A stretch of 64,000 nt of DNA from Acidobacteriota bacterium (lineage in GTDB: Bacteria; Acidobacteriota; Vicinamibacteria; Vicinamibacterales; Vicinamibacteraceae): contig JADLFL010000052.1 of NCBI GenBank assembly GCA_020845575.1, positions 62,001 to 126,000 of the forward strand, read 5' to 3'. Position numbers and translations under genes: made by a program. Positions 1-9,633 of the stretch are shown piece by piece (position 1 is the stretch's first letter; each line of letters opens with the position of its first letter). The notes below the pieces were generated by a model. The model worked only from the letters and a program-made list of their open reading frames with translations. It did not search any database and was not told the DNA's origin.

Positions 1-1515
1 GGCCACTCCCGTGCGATCGGCCACCAGGGCGCCCGTCGGACGCGCCGGGATCGGGCCCGCCCACGGTTCCCAGCCAGCGAAGATGTGGTTCATGATCCCG
101 GTGCCCTTCGTGTCGGTGAGGAACTGGGAGCGCAACCCGATCAAGCCGCGGGCCGGCACACGGAACTCCAGCCGTACGCGTCCGCTGCCGTTGTTCACCA
201 TCTTGGTCATCGTGCCCTTGCGCGTCCCGAGCGCGGCGATGACCACGCCCTGGAACTCCTCTGGAACGTCGATCACCACGTCCTCGACGGGCTCGAGCCG
301 GCCCTCGGCCGTCTCCCGCGTGACGATCTCGGGGCGCGAGACCTGCAGTTCGTAGCCTTCGCGCCGCATCATCTCGATCAGGATCGAGAGCTGCAGCTCG
401 CCACGTCCGATGACGCGCATCTGTTCGGGCGTGTCGGTCGGCTCCACGCGCAGCGACACGTTGCCGAGCAACTCCTTCTCGAGGCGCTCCTTGATCTGCC
501 GCGACGTGACGAACGTGCCGTCGCGCCCCGCCATCGGCGACGTGTTCACGCCGAAGATCATCGACACCGTCGGCTCGTCCACCGCGATGGGCGGGATGGG
601 CTTGGGGTGCTCGGCGCTGGTCACCGTCTCGCCGATGGTGATGTCCTCGATGCCCGCGAGGCACACGATGTCGCCGGCGGCAGCATCCTCCACGTCGACG
701 CGCTTGAGGCCGTCGAACGCGAACAGCTTGGTGACGCGCGTCTGCTGGATCGAACCATCGAGCTTGGCCACGCCCACGAAGTCGCCAACCTTCACGCGGC
801 CGTTGAAGATGCGGCCGATCGCGATGCGCCCGAGGTACTCGGATGCGTCGAGGTTCGCGATCAGGATCTGCAGGATGCCGTCGACGTCGCCCTTCGGCGG
901 CGGGATGTGATCGATGATCGCGTCGAAGAGTGGTCGCAGGTCCTCGCCGCGCACGCTCGCGTCGGTGCTGGCCTGCCCGTCGCGCGCGACGGCATAGATG
1001 ATCGGGAACTCCAACTGCTCCTCGTCGGCGTCGAGGTCGATGAACAGGTCGTACACCTCGTTCAGCACTTCCTGCACGCGCGCGTCCGGCCTGTCGATCT
1101 TATTGATGACGACGATGGGGGAGAGACGGCGTTCGAGGGCCTTGCGGAGCACGAACCGCGTCTGCGGCAGCGGGCCTTCCGACGCATCGACCAGCAGCAC
1201 CACGCCGTCGACCATCGACAGCGTGCGCTCCACCTCGCCGCCGAAGTCCGCGTGGCCCGGCGTGTCGCAGATGTTGATCACGTGGTCCAGGTACCGGACC
1301 GCGGTGTTCTTGGCCAGGATGGTGATGCCGCGCTCGCGCTCCAGGTCCATCGAGTCCATGGCGCGCTCAGCCACGCGCTCGTTGGACCGGAAGGTGCCGG
1401 CCTGCCCGAACATCGCGTCGACCAGCGTGGTCTTGCCATGGTCCACGTGGGCGATGATGGCGACGTTGCGCCGGTGAGGATTGGCAATCTGTCGGGCGTG
1501 TTCGGCAGCAGACAT
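1..1515 (-). CDS. bipA: Translational GTPase BipA/TypA (3' end outside the window)
   Basis: Ribosome-associated GTPase of the EF-G-like superfamily, involved in ribosome assembly and stress adaptation in the cytoplasm. The first 505 residues are present; the family is usually about 600-615 residues, so the C-terminus lies beyond base 1. Seen directly: the G1 P-loop in HVDHGKTTL near residue 20, the switch [16 protein letters not shown], the NKIDRPDA guanine-specificity motif, and later a long stretch of the EF-G domain II/III/V type. Start is ATG at 1515, preceded at exactly six bases by a TATACT hexamer (1522-1527), which fits a leaderless message better than a Shine-Dalgarno start. It is divergent from the next gene. 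Identity is very secure. Confidence 0.96.
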   Translation of the reverse strand, partial: MSAAEHARQIANPHRRNVAIIAHVDHGKTTLVDAMFGQAGTFRSNERVAERAMDSMDLERERGITILAKNTAVRYLDHVINICDTPGHADFGGEVERTLSMVDGVVLLVDASEGPLPQTRFVLRKALERRLSPIVVINKIDRPDARVQEVLNEVYDLFIDLDADEEQLEFPIIYAVARDGQASTDASVRGEDLRPLFDAIIDHIPPPKGDVDGILQILIANLDASEYLGRIAIGRIFNGRVKVGDFVGVAKLDGSIQQTRVTKLFAFDGLKRVDVEDAAAGDIVCLAGIEDITIGETVTSAEHPKPIPPIAVDEPTVSMIFGVNTSPMAGRDGTFVTSRQIKERLEKELLGNVSLRVEPTDTPEQMRVIGRGELQLSILIEMMRREGYELQVSRPEIVTRETAEGRLEPVEDVVIDVPEEFQGVVIAALGTRKGTMTKMVNNGSGRVRLEFRVPARGLIGLRSQFLTDTKGTGIMNHIFAGWEPWAGPIPARPTGALVADRTGVA

Positions 1516-1521
1516 CCCACC

Positions 1522-1527
1522 AGTATA
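1522..1527 (-). promoter_or_regulatory. -10-like hexamer giving a leaderless bipA start
   Basis: TATACT on the minus strand, six bases before the bipA ATG at 1515. With usual -10 to +1 spacing the transcript would begin at or next to the start codon. No clear -35 was recognised. Inferred, not measured. Confidence 0.5.
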
Positions 1528-1641
1528 CCGGGCACCGGCCCGCCTCCGCCCGATGTCGCGCCCCCGCGCGCCATCGGGGCCATGGCCCGGCAGGCCCGAG
1601 AATAGCCGCGCCCGACCTGCCGTAGAATCACCCCTCCGACG

Positions 1642-2787
1642 ATGACAGATCTCCGGCAGGCCAAGAGGTCCATAGCCCTCCTGAACTGGGTCGACCACGT
1701 CCTGGGCGCCACGCTGCGGCTGGCCTTCAACCTGGTGGTGGTCACCGGGCTTTACCTGTTGTCGGCACATCTCATCGGCCTCGATGACCCCGAAGCGCCC
1801 AAGGCGGGCTACGCCATCCGTGTCGTGGCGTCGTTCTGGTTGTACATCGCCGTCTGGAGCTGGCTCGTGCGCGGGCTGCTGCGACGTCCCGCGAAAACGT
1901 CGACAGACAGGAAGCTGACCGCGGCGCAAGCGGCCAAAGGCCTTGGCGGCTGCCTGCTGAATCTCATCCCCATCCCGTTCCTCCTCGTGTTCGTGGGCCG
2001 GTTCGCGGACTGGGCGTGGGCGGGGATCGTCGCGGGCGACCCGTCGCATCAGGCCCGCCAGTGGTCGGATCGCGCGATCGAGCTGGGCACGGCGGCCCTC
2101 GATCGACCGGCCGACTGGATCCCGTACGCGATCGGTCTGTCGGTGGCCTACAGAATTCTCCGCACCGCCGTCCGGCACCTCGCCTCGCCGCCGATGCCGG
2201 CAGAGAGCGCCACACGCGGGCGGTCGGTCGCGTCGGCCAACGCCGAGACGCTTACGCGCCTGCGCAAGCGGTCGGGGAAGTCGAAGGGGTCGCGCACATC
2301 GCCTGGCCTCGACGCCCTTGCCGCTGCCACGAGGCCGCGGACGGAGGCGGCCTCACAGGTCGAGCGCGCACACGCGGGTGCGCACGGGCCCGCGTCTCGT
2401 CAGTCGTCGGGCCGCGACGGGCACGACGATCGCGTGCTCGGGCGGCTCACGTTCAACCAGGCCGACAACGCGTGGTGGGCACACGGGGCCGATCGCGAGT
2501 TCTCCGTCAGGATCGAGGGGGATGCCACGGCGCCGGACCCGCGTGCGCTCGATGCCGCGCGCAGCGTCGTCCAGCGCAGCTTCGAAGCCACGTTGCGTGC
2601 GTCGGATGCCGTGCGTCCGGTGGCGCAGTCGCGTGGAGTCGGGTTGCCCCGCTTCAGGATCGCCGCGGTACGTGCGCGCGCAGGCGAACCGGCGAGCGTG
2701 TACCTCCACCTGCGGTGCGACTCCGACAAGGACCACGACTACGTGGCGGTATCGACGGACGGCCTCCAGACCTACACCCGCGCGTGA
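1642..2787 (+). CDS. Unknown membrane protein with a soluble C-terminal domain
   Basis: A 381-residue protein I do not recognise. The N-terminal half has about four hydrophobic segments (near residues 27-47, 58-79, 103-127 and 155-172). A basic, Ser/Ala/Arg-rich linker follows (about 185-265), then a compact C-terminal domain of about 115 residues starting at [15 protein letters not shown], with a central Ala/Arg helix and a closing segment [20 protein letters not shown]. The arrangement suggests a membrane anchor carrying a cytoplasmic or periplasmic sensor or binding domain. Start is ATG 1642; a TAGAAT hexamer at 1623-1628 would give a leader of only about seven bases and no Shine-Dalgarno is visible. 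It is monocistronic, divergent from bipA and convergent with the efflux operon. Coding status is good, function unknown. Confidence 0.75.
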   Translation: MTDLRQAKRSIALLNWVDHVLGATLRLAFNLVVVTGLYLLSAHLIGLDDPEAPKAGYAIRVVASFWLYIAVWSWLVRGLLRRPAKTSTDRKLTAAQAAKGLGGCLLNLIPIPFLLVFVGRFADWAWAGIVAGDPSHQARQWSDRAIELGTAALDRPADWIPYAIGLSVAYRILRTAVRHLASPPMPAESATRGRSVASANAETLTRLRKRSGKSKGSRTSPGLDALAAATRPRTEAASQVERAHAGAHGPASRQSSGRDGHDDRVLGRLTFNQADNAWWAHGADREFSVRIEGDATAPDPRALDAARSVVQRSFEATLRASDAVRPVAQSRGVGLPRFRIAAVRARAGEPASVYLHLRCDSDKDHDYVAVSTDGLQTYTRA

Positions 2788-2860
2788 CGGGACAATACGA
2801 CAGGAGGCCGTACGCCGGGCCCGGGTGCCCGCGGTGGTCGATGCGGCGCCTATCGCGCCT

Positions 2861-4273
2861 TCACCGTTGTTCGAATGTCCCGCCGCCAAGCGCGATGTAC
2901 AGCGCGACGAGATTCTCCACCTCGGCTCGTCGCACCTGCAGGAGCGTCTGCTCGGCGGCGAACAGATTGCGTTCCGCGTCCAGCACTTCGAGGTACCTGA
3001 CGGCGCCTTCCTGGTAGCGTAGCCGCGCGAGATCGGCGATCACGCGCTGCGCGGCCAGCCCGCGTTCCTGCGCGGCGACCTGCTCGGCAAGATGGCGGCG
3101 GCCGGCCAGCGCGTCCGCGACTTCCTGAAACGCGGTCTGCACCGTGCGCTCGTACGTCGCGACACCGATGTCTTGACGCGCTTCTGCAGCCGTCAGGTTG
3201 CCGCGCAGCGCTCCGCGATTGAAGATCGGCACCGTGATCGACGGGCCGAAGTTCCAGGCGAGGCCATCGCTGCCCACGAGCCGGTCCAGCTCGAGGGAGG
3301 CGAACCCGACGCTGCCCGTCAGCCTTATGGTCGGGAAAAAGGCCGCTCGCGCGGCACCGATGTTGGCGTTGGCGGCGCGCAGGCGCTCCTCCGCCGCCAG
3401 GATGTCGGGTCTCGCGACCAGCAAATCGGCTGGAAGTCCGGCGTTGATGGCCGGAAACGTGGCCTGCCGGGCGAGCGGCAAGGCGTCCGGCAGCGGCTGC
3501 GCAACGGGCCCTCCGATGAGCACCGTGAGGGCGTTCTCGCCCTGCGCCAGACCGAGTCGGAGTTCGGCCAGCTGGGACTCGGCTTGCGTCAGCAACGACT
3601 CGGCCTGGCGGAAATCCAGCGCCGACGTGATGCCGGCATCCAGTCGCACCCTGGCGATGCGCAGGCCGTCGCGCCGACTCTCGACGGTCGCCTCCGCGAG
3701 GCGCATGCGCTCGCCGAGCTCCAGCGTCGAGAGATATGTCGAGGCGACCGCACGAATGAGCGACAGGCGAAAGGCCCGCGCGGCTTCGACCGTTGCGAGG
3801 AACTCCCCGCGCGCCGCGTCGGCCAGGTTCCGCAGGCGGCCCCAGAAGTCCAGCTCGAAGGCGGTGACGCCGACGTCGACAGAGTAGCGGTTCGCCGTGG
3901 TGGACTCGACGCCGGGCAGAGCCGTCGCCGCCGCGCCCGTCCGAGTGCGCACGACGTCGCCGCCCAGCACACCGGCTGGTCGTCGCGCGGCCTCCTGAAC
4001 ACGGAGCACGCCGCGCGCCTCTTCCACCTGGGCGTCGGCGACCGCGAGATCGCGGTTGCGCGTGAGCGCCGTCGCGACGAGGGCTTCGAGGCGGGGGTCC
4101 TCGAAGAAGTCCCGCCAGCCGATCTCGCTGGCGCGCTGGCCGATCGCGACATCTCCGCCCGCGTCAGCCGCGTACATCGGCGGTGTCGGCGGTTCGGGAC
4201 GAACGTGTGGCGGTGCCAGGTGCCGACAGCCGCCGAGCACCAGCAGCGCGACCAGGACCAGGGCCCTACGCAT
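2861..4273 (-). CDS. Outer-membrane efflux lipoprotein (NodT/OprM family)
   Basis: TolC-like outer-membrane channel of a tripartite RND pump, 470 residues, as usual for the NodT/OprM family. The N-terminus MRRALVLVALLVLGGC is a lipoprotein signal peptide with Cys at about residue 16. Two OEP repeats follow; conserved signatures are WRDFFEDPRLEALV, the repeated long helices with AEARQDIG and RYQEGAVRYLEVLDAERNLF. The chosen ATG at 4273 overlaps the end of the pump gene by eight bases, so translation is probably coupled. The reading frame is open further upstream, but that part is arginine-rich and antisense to nothing useful, so it is not counted. It ends 73 bases before the convergent 1642-2787 gene. 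Substrate unknown. Confidence 0.93.
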   Translation of the reverse strand: MRRALVLVALLVLGGCRHLAPPHVRPEPPTPPMYAADAGGDVAIGQRASEIGWRDFFEDPRLEALVATALTRNRDLAVADAQVEEARGVLRVQEAARRPAGVLGGDVVRTRTGAAATALPGVESTTANRYSVDVGVTAFELDFWGRLRNLADAARGEFLATVEAARAFRLSLIRAVASTYLSTLELGERMRLAEATVESRRDGLRIARVRLDAGITSALDFRQAESLLTQAESQLAELRLGLAQGENALTVLIGGPVAQPLPDALPLARQATFPAINAGLPADLLVARPDILAAEERLRAANANIGAARAAFFPTIRLTGSVGFASLELDRLVGSDGLAWNFGPSITVPIFNRGALRGNLTAAEARQDIGVATYERTVQTAFQEVADALAGRRHLAEQVAAQERGLAAQRVIADLARLRYQEGAVRYLEVLDAERNLFAAEQTLLQVRRAEVENLVALYIALGGGTFEQR

Positions 4274-7200
4274 GCGACGCCTCCGGCTCGTTCGGTGTCG
4301 TGGGCGTTCCGACGGCCGGCCGCCGGCGGCTGAGCCACCGCCGGACGGCCAGGTAGAACAGCGGCACGAAGAAGATGCCGAACACGGTGGCCGCGAGCAC
4401 GCCGCCGACGACGCCGGTGCCCACCGCGATGCGACTCGCCGCACTGGCGCCGGTCGCGATGACCAGCGGGACCATGCCGAGGATGAACGCGAGCGACGTC
4501 ATGATGATCGGGCGGAGCCGCAGCTTCGCCGCGTTCATCGCCGCGTCGAAGGGAGGCACGCCACGCGCTTCCTCCTCGATGGCGAACTCGACGATCAGGA
4601 TGGCGTTCTTGGCCGCGAGGCCGATGATGGTCAACAGTCCGACGTTGAAGTACACGTCCGCCGCCAGGCCTCTGGCCATCGAGAACAGCACCGCACCGAG
4701 CACGCCGAGCGGGACGATCAGCAGGACGGCGACCGGGACGGTCCAGCTCTCGTACAGGGCCGACAGCAACAGGAACACCACCACCAGCGACAGACCCAGC
4801 AGGAGACCGATTTGTCCCGCCGCCTGCCGCTCCTCGTAGGACACACCGGTCCACTCGAAAGCGAACCCTTCGGGCAGTTGGCCGGCGAGCCGTTCCATCT
4901 CGTCCATGGCCTCTCCGGTGGATCGGCCCGAGGCGGGTAGTCCCGAGATCGTCAACGCGGGGTAGCCGTTGTACCGCTGCACCCGGGGCGGGCCAGAGGT
5001 CCACTCGACGGTCGTGAAGGCGCCGAAAGGCACCATGCCGCCTTGGGCGTTCCGTACCCGCAGGTCCAGGATGTGCTGCGGGGTCATGCGGTACGGGGCA
5101 TCTGCCGCCAGCAGGACACGCAGAATGCGTCCGTCGCGGCTGAAGTCGTTGGCGTAGGCGCTGCCGAAGGCGATCGCCAGCGTGGAGTTCACGTCGGCAA
5201 TCGACAGGCCCAGCGCACGCGCCGAGATGCGATCGACGCTGACGCGGAGCTGTGGCGCATCTGCCTCGCCTTCGGCTCGCACCCCGGTGAGCACCGGGCT
5301 CTCGCTGGCGAGCGCCAACAGCTGGTCGCGGGCTTGCACCAACGCGCCAAGACCGAGGCCAGCGCGGTCCTGCAGCTTGAACGTGAACCCGCTGGCGACG
5401 CCCAGGCCTGGTATCGACGGCGGGATGAGTGCGAACGCCAGCGCCTCCTTCATCGCGAAGAGCGTGCGCGTCGCCCGGGCCACGAGGGCCTGCGCGGTGT
5501 TGTCCGCACCGGGGCGTTGATCCCACGGATGCAACGTGACAAACGCCATGGCGTTGGACTGCCCGACGCCGAAGAAGCTGAAGCCGCGGACGACGATGAC
5601 GTTGGCGACTTGCGGCTGGGTCCCGTAGAAGTCCTGCATCTGGACGATCGCCCGCTCGGTGCGTTCGGTCGTCGCGCCTGGTGGCGCCTGCACCACCGTC
5701 ATCAAGGTGCCGTTGTCCTCGATCGGCAGAAAGCTGGTTGGCAGCCGCCCGAACAGCAGTCCCGTGACGGCGACGAGCGCGACAAAGAGCGCCAAGAACC
5801 GCAGCGGCCGCACCAGGATGACGCCGACGCCGCGCTGATAGCGCGCCGTCGTGCGATCGAACCAGCGGTTGAACCCTCCGAACAGCCCGCTCATGAAACG
5901 GCTGATGAGATTCGGTCGACGCTCGGTCGCAGGCTGATGGGGTTTGAGCAGCGTGGCGCACAACGCGGGCGTGAGCGTCAGGGCCATCAGTGCCGAGAAC
6001 GCGATCGAGATGGCCAGCGTGATGGAGAACTGCCGGTAGATGCCGCCCGTCGACCCGGGAAAGAAGGCCATCGGCACGAACACCGCGATGAGCACCAGCG
6101 TGATGCCGACGATGGCCGACGTGATCTGGGTCATGGCCTTGACCGTCGCGTCATAGGGCGACAGGTGCTCCTCGGCCATGATCCGTTCCACGTTCTCGAT
6201 CACCACGATGGCATCGTCGACCAGGATGCCGATGGCCATGACCATCGCGAACAGCGACAGGACGTTGATCGAGTAGCCGAGAGCCCAGAGCCCCAGACAC
6301 GCGCCGGCGAGCGAGATCGGCACGACGATCGCCGGGATGAGCGTCGCCCGCCAGTTCTGCAGGAAGACGTACATCACGATGAAGACGAGCACCATCGCTT
6401 CGAGAAGGGTCTGTAGGACGGCGGCGATCGACGCGTCGATGAATGGCGTCGTGTCGTACGGCACGGCCCACGTGATGTCGGGCGGGAAGTTCGTTTCCAG
6501 TTCGGCCAGTCGCGCCTTGACGCCGGCTGCCGTGGCGAGCGCGTTGGCACCGGTGAGCAGTTGCACCCCGATGCCCGCGGCCGGCTTCCCGTTCAGGTCC
6601 ATGCTCGACAGATAGCTCTGCGCGCCGAGCTCGACGCGCGCGACATCGCGCAGTCGGACGACCGACCCATCAGGCGCGGCGCGCAGGATGATGCTCGCGA
6701 ACTCCTCGGGCGTGGTGAAACGCTGCTGCGTCAGGATGGAGGCGTTGATCTCGAAGCCGTTGGCCAGCGGCTGATCGCCCAGCGAGCCACCCGTCGACTG
6801 GCTGTTCTGCTCCTGGACGGCGGCGAGTGCCTCGGCCGGCGACAACCGGTAGTTGGCGAGCTTGTCGGGATCGAGCCAGATCCGCATCGCGTGCTCGGAG
6901 CCGAAGGCACGGATGTCTCCCACGCCCTGCACCCGACGCAACTCGTCGATCACGCGGGTCGCGGCGAAGCTGCCCAGTTCGAGCGTCGATGCCGCGCCGC
7001 TCTTGGACGTCAACGCCACGATCATCAGAAAGCCGGTGCCCGCCTTGTTGATCTGGATGCCTTGCCGGCGAACTTCCTCGGGAAGGCGTGGCTCCGCACG
7101 GCGGACCCGGTTCTGGACCTCCATCTGCGCCACGTCGATGTCGGTCCCCGCCGCGAACGTCAGCGTCACCGAGGCCGACCCGGTTGAGTCGCTCGACGAG

Positions 7201-7439
7201 TCCATGTAGAGGAAACCTTCGACGCCGTTCAGCTCCTGCTCGATCACCTGCGTGACGGTCGTGGCGACCACCGACGCCTCGGCGCCTGGATACGTTGCCG
7301 CGATCGTCAGCGAGGGGGGGGCGATGTTCGGGTACTGCTCGATCGGCAGCGCGCGGAGAGCCATCACGCCAGCCAGGACGATGGCCAGCGCGAGGACCCA
7401 CGAGAAGACGGGGCGATCGATGAAGAAGCGGGGGCTCAT
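4266..7439 (-). CDS. RND efflux pump, HAE1 (AcrB/MexB) family
   Basis: Inner-membrane proton-driven multidrug exporter, 1057 residues, typical of AcrB/MexB. Seen: N-terminal MSPRFFIDRPVFSWVLALAI (first membrane helix), LPIEQYPNIAPPSLTI, the TM4 acidic pair in ILVDDAIVVIENVERI that carries protons, and the second-half counterpart KNAILIVEFAIEE. Twelve membrane segments and two large periplasmic loops are evident from hydrophobicity. Start ATG 7439 lies about ten bases after the membrane-fusion gene stop, and the end overlaps the outer-membrane channel start. The gene order fusion protein, pump, channel is that of mexAB-oprM. No local regulator gene is present, so control is unclear. Confidence 0.96.
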   Translation of the reverse strand: MSPRFFIDRPVFSWVLALAIVLAGVMALRALPIEQYPNIAPPSLTIAATYPGAEASVVATTVTQVIEQELNGVEGFLYMDSSSDSTGSASVTLTFAAGTDIDVAQMEVQNRVRRAEPRLPEEVRRQGIQINKAGTGFLMIVALTSKSGAASTLELGSFAATRVIDELRRVQGVGDIRAFGSEHAMRIWLDPDKLANYRLSPAEALAAVQEQNSQSTGGSLGDQPLANGFEINASILTQQRFTTPEEFASIILRAAPDGSVVRLRDVARVELGAQSYLSSMDLNGKPAAGIGVQLLTGANALATAAGVKARLAELETNFPPDITWAVPYDTTPFIDASIAAVLQTLLEAMVLVFIVMYVFLQNWRATLIPAIVVPISLAGACLGLWALGYSINVLSLFAMVMAIGILVDDAIVVIENVERIMAEEHLSPYDATVKAMTQITSAIVGITLVLIAVFVPMAFFPGSTGGIYRQFSITLAISIAFSALMALTLTPALCATLLKPHQPATERRPNLISRFMSGLFGGFNRWFDRTTARYQRGVGVILVRPLRFLALFVALVAVTGLLFGRLPTSFLPIEDNGTLMTVVQAPPGATTERTERAIVQMQDFYGTQPQVANVIVVRGFSFFGVGQSNAMAFVTLHPWDQRPGADNTAQALVARATRTLFAMKEALAFALIPPSIPGLGVASGFTFKLQDRAGLGLGALVQARDQLLALASESPVLTGVRAEGEADAPQLRVSVDRISARALGLSIADVNSTLAIAFGSAYANDFSRDGRILRVLLAADAPYRMTPQHILDLRVRNAQGGMVPFGAFTTVEWTSGPPRVQRYNGYPALTISGLPASGRSTGEAMDEMERLAGQLPEGFAFEWTGVSYEERQAAGQIGLLLGLSLVVVFLLLSALYESWTVPVAVLLIVPLGVLGAVLFSMARGLAADVYFNVGLLTIIGLAAKNAILIVEFAIEEEARGVPPFDAAMNAAKLRLRPIIMTSLAFILGMVPLVIATGASAASRIAVGTGVVGGVLAATVFGIFFVPLFYLAVRRWLSRRRPAVGTPTTPNEPEASHA

Positions 7440-7449
7440 GGCTGGCGTC

Positions 7450-8661
7450 TCAGCGCCGGTCGGCCGTGGCTGCCGGCGGCGGCGTGTCGGCAGCGAGCTG
7501 AGACGGCGCCGCCATGGTGGCTGTCGTCACGCGCACCGTCTGTCCTGGTTGCACTTTCTGGAGACCGTCGACGATCACGCGATCCCCCGCGGACAGCCCG
7601 CCGAGGATCACCCAGAACTCGCCTTCGAGCGGCCCCAGCGTGACAGCACGGGCCTGGACGACGTCCTTGGCGCCGACGACCATCAGGACCGCGCCCTGAG
7701 ACGTGACGTTCACCGCACGCTGCGGGATGAGGATGCTGTCGGGCCGCGTCCCCTGGGCGGTCCGGACGCGCACGAACTGTCCGGGCACCAACGCACGCTC
7801 GGGGTTGGGCAACTCCGCGCGCACCGCGTTCGAGCCCGTGGTCTCGTCAATCCGGAAATCGGCGAAGTTCAGGTGGCCAGCATGCTCGTATTCGGTACCG
7901 TCCTCGAGAATGACGCGGACCGGCACCTTGTTCAGGGCCTGTGTCTCGAGTTCGCCCGCGGAAACCTGGCGACGAAAGGCGAGCAGCTCCGCGCTAGACA
8001 CAGAGAAGTTGACAAAGAGGGGATCGAGTTGCTCGACGCGCGTGAGCAGGGTCGCTTCGGCGGCGCTGACGAGGGCGCCCTCGGTCACCTCCGCGCGGCC
8101 GGCCCGGCCAGCGATCGGCGCGTCCACGGTGGCGTAGCCGAGGTTGAGCCGGGCAGTCTCGACCTGTGCCCGAGCCTCCGACACATCGGCCTCGGCGGTC
8201 CGGAGGCGCGCGACTGCCGTGTCGTACTCCTGCTGGCTGATGGCTTGCTGCGCGACGAGCCCGTCGTAGCGCTTGACGTCCTGGGCCGCGTTGGCCGCCG
8301 TCGCCTGGGCTCGCTCGAGCGCGGCCTCTACGGCACTCAGTTGCGCGCGCAACTCCCGTGGGTCGATCGCAAACAGCGGCTGCCCCGCCCGCACGTCCGT
8401 GCCTTCCTGATACAGGCGACGCTGCAGGATGCCGTTGACGCGCGCCCGCACGTCAGCCGTTCGGACCGCGCCGAGTCGTCCGGGGACCTCGTGAATCTGG
8501 GTGGTTGGTTGCCGCGCCGCGACGACCACGCGCACCTCGACCGGTGGCGGCGCCTGAGCGGGAGGCGCCTCGGTGGCGCAGGCGGCCAGCAGCCAGGCGC
8601 CACAAAGCACTGTTGTACGGATGTCTGCGAGAGGCCTGACACTGCAGGCGTAACGAATCAT
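7450..8661 (-). CDS. RND efflux membrane-fusion protein (AcrA/MexA family)
   Basis: Periplasmic adaptor that links the RND pump to the outer-membrane channel; about 403 residues. The N-terminus has a lipoprotein-type signal ending at LLAACA. Recognisable parts: biotinyl-lipoyl half-motifs (VRARVNGILQRRLYQEGTDVRAGQPLF and LNLGYATVDAPIAGRAG taken in pieces), a helical hairpin between them containing AISQQEYDTAVARL, and the beta-barrel domain with ALVPGQFVRVR. Start ATG 8661 was chosen over upstream in-frame codons because GGAGAG lies just before it and the signal peptide follows directly. A TATACT hexamer at 8694-8699 would give a leader of about 26 bases. First gene of the three-gene efflux operon. 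Confidence 0.94.
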   Translation of the reverse strand: MIRYACSVRPLADIRTTVLCGAWLLAACATEAPPAQAPPPVEVRVVVAARQPTTQIHEVPGRLGAVRTADVRARVNGILQRRLYQEGTDVRAGQPLFAIDPRELRAQLSAVEAALERAQATAANAAQDVKRYDGLVAQQAISQQEYDTAVARLRTAEADVSEARAQVETARLNLGYATVDAPIAGRAGRAEVTEGALVSAAEATLLTRVEQLDPLFVNFSVSSAELLAFRRQVSAGELETQALNKVPVRVILEDGTEYEHAGHLNFADFRIDETTGSNAVRAELPNPERALVPGQFVRVRTAQGTRPDSILIPQRAVNVTSQGAVLMVVGAKDVVQARAVTLGPLEGEFWVILGGLSAGDRVIVDGLQKVQPGQTVRVTTATMAAPSQLAADTPPPAATADRR

Positions 8662-8693
8662 GTCCACTCTCCGAGGCCCAGGCGTTGGCGCGG

Positions 8694-8699
8694 AGTATA
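8694..8699 (-). promoter_or_regulatory. Possible -10 element of the efflux operon
   Basis: TATACT on the minus strand, 32 bases before the ATG at 8661, followed by a GGAGAG ribosome-binding site. No convincing -35 or operator was recognised. The 8662-8862 interval otherwise holds the divergent promoter of the crotonase gene and a possible toxin-gene remnant. Confidence 0.4.
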
Positions 8700-8802
8700 T
8701 CCCGGGGCACGAGCGCCGAAGACCGTGACGCGCGTCTCGCGGTTGGCGTCGTGGATGAGGTAGAACACGCCGCATCGGCCGAGGTGGCGCTCATCGAGAT
8801 GT

Positions 8803-8831
8803 TTGATAACGGTCGACGTGTCTGATACAAG
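8803..8831 (+). promoter_or_regulatory. Promoter of the crotonase-family gene
   Basis: TTGATA (8803-8808), 17 bases, then TACAAG (8826-8831). Spacing is ideal for a sigma-70-type promoter. The leader would be about 25 bases and contains GGACGGAG just before the GTG start at 8863. Confidence 0.45.
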
Positions 8832-8862
8832 ACGGCCGTTCTCCTCCGGACGGAGTCGTCTC

Positions 8863-9633
8863 GTGCAACACATCACTCTCGATCGCGAAGAAGGCATCCT
8901 CGTCATCACGCTCGCCCGCGGCAAGGCCAACGCGCTCGACTGCGAGATGGTCGACGAGCTCCAACAGGCCCTGAACCACGCGCATGCCGACGCGCGCACG
9001 CACGGCGTGGTGATTACGAGCGGCACGCCGCGGATGTTCTGCGGCGGGTTCGACGTGCTGGAGGTGTTCGAATATCCGCCGGAGACGCTCCGGTCGTACA
9101 TGACGCGCTTCATCGGGCTGTTCGACACGCTGCGTCATCTGCCCAAGCCTGTCGTCGCCGGATTGAACGGCCACTGCTACGGTGGCGGTGCGGCGCTGGC
9201 GCTCGCGTGCGACGAACGCATCATGGCCGAAGGCGATTTTCAGTTCGCGCTGAACGAGGTGTCGCTCGGCGTCGTGCTGCCCACGCGCATGGTGCAGGCG
9301 ATGGCGGCCGTCGTCCCGGGGCCGACGGCGAGGCAGATGTTCCTCGAAGGGCACGCGTGGCGCGCGCACGACGCGCAGGCGCACGGGATCGTCGAGGAAC
9401 TCGTGCCGCTCGGCAACATCAGGCACCGTGCGATCACGCTGACGCGGCAACTCGCGTCGAGGCCGCCGCGCGCGTTCGCGCTGCACAAGGCCGCGCTCGT
9501 CGAGGCCGCAGGCGGACCGCCGTACACCGCTGACGAGATCGCCGCGATGGTGGAGACCTTCGCGACGATCTGGTTCGACGAGGAGTGCCGCACGCAGCGC
9601 GCGGCGCTCGTCGCCCGCCTCCAGCGGGTGTAG
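8863..9633 (+). CDS. Enoyl-CoA hydratase/isomerase family protein
   Basis: Crotonase-fold enzyme of about 256 residues acting on acyl-CoA thioesters, probably in fatty-acid or aromatic-acid catabolism. The oxyanion-hole segments are visible: MFCGGFDV and NGHCYGGGAALALACD. In the position of the first catalytic Glu of rat hydratase (Glu144, in GGGCEL) there is Ala here (GGGAAL), while the second (Glu164) is kept in FALNEVSLG. One retained Glu is more typical of delta3,delta2-enoyl-CoA isomerases than of true hydratases. GTG 8863 is preferred because CGGAG lies eight bases upstream; an earlier ATG at 8803 falls inside the promoter. The last 200 bases overlap the convergent beta-helix reading frame. 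Confidence 0.88.
   Translation: MQHITLDREEGILVITLARGKANALDCEMVDELQQALNHAHADARTHGVVITSGTPRMFCGGFDVLEVFEYPPETLRSYMTRFIGLFDTLRHLPKPVVAGLNGHCYGGGAALALACDERIMAEGDFQFALNEVSLGVVLPTRMVQAMAAVVPGPTARQMFLEGHAWRAHDAQAHGIVEELVPLGNIRHRAITLTRQLASRPPRAFALHKAALVEAAGGPPYTADEIAAMVETFATIWFDEECRTQRAALVARLQRV

Noticed and set aside
85..1605. 506-codon plus-strand ORF opposite bipA
   Set aside because: Composition is His/Arg/Asp-rich with no domain; the opposite strand encodes a textbook BipA. Such long shadows are caused by high GC.
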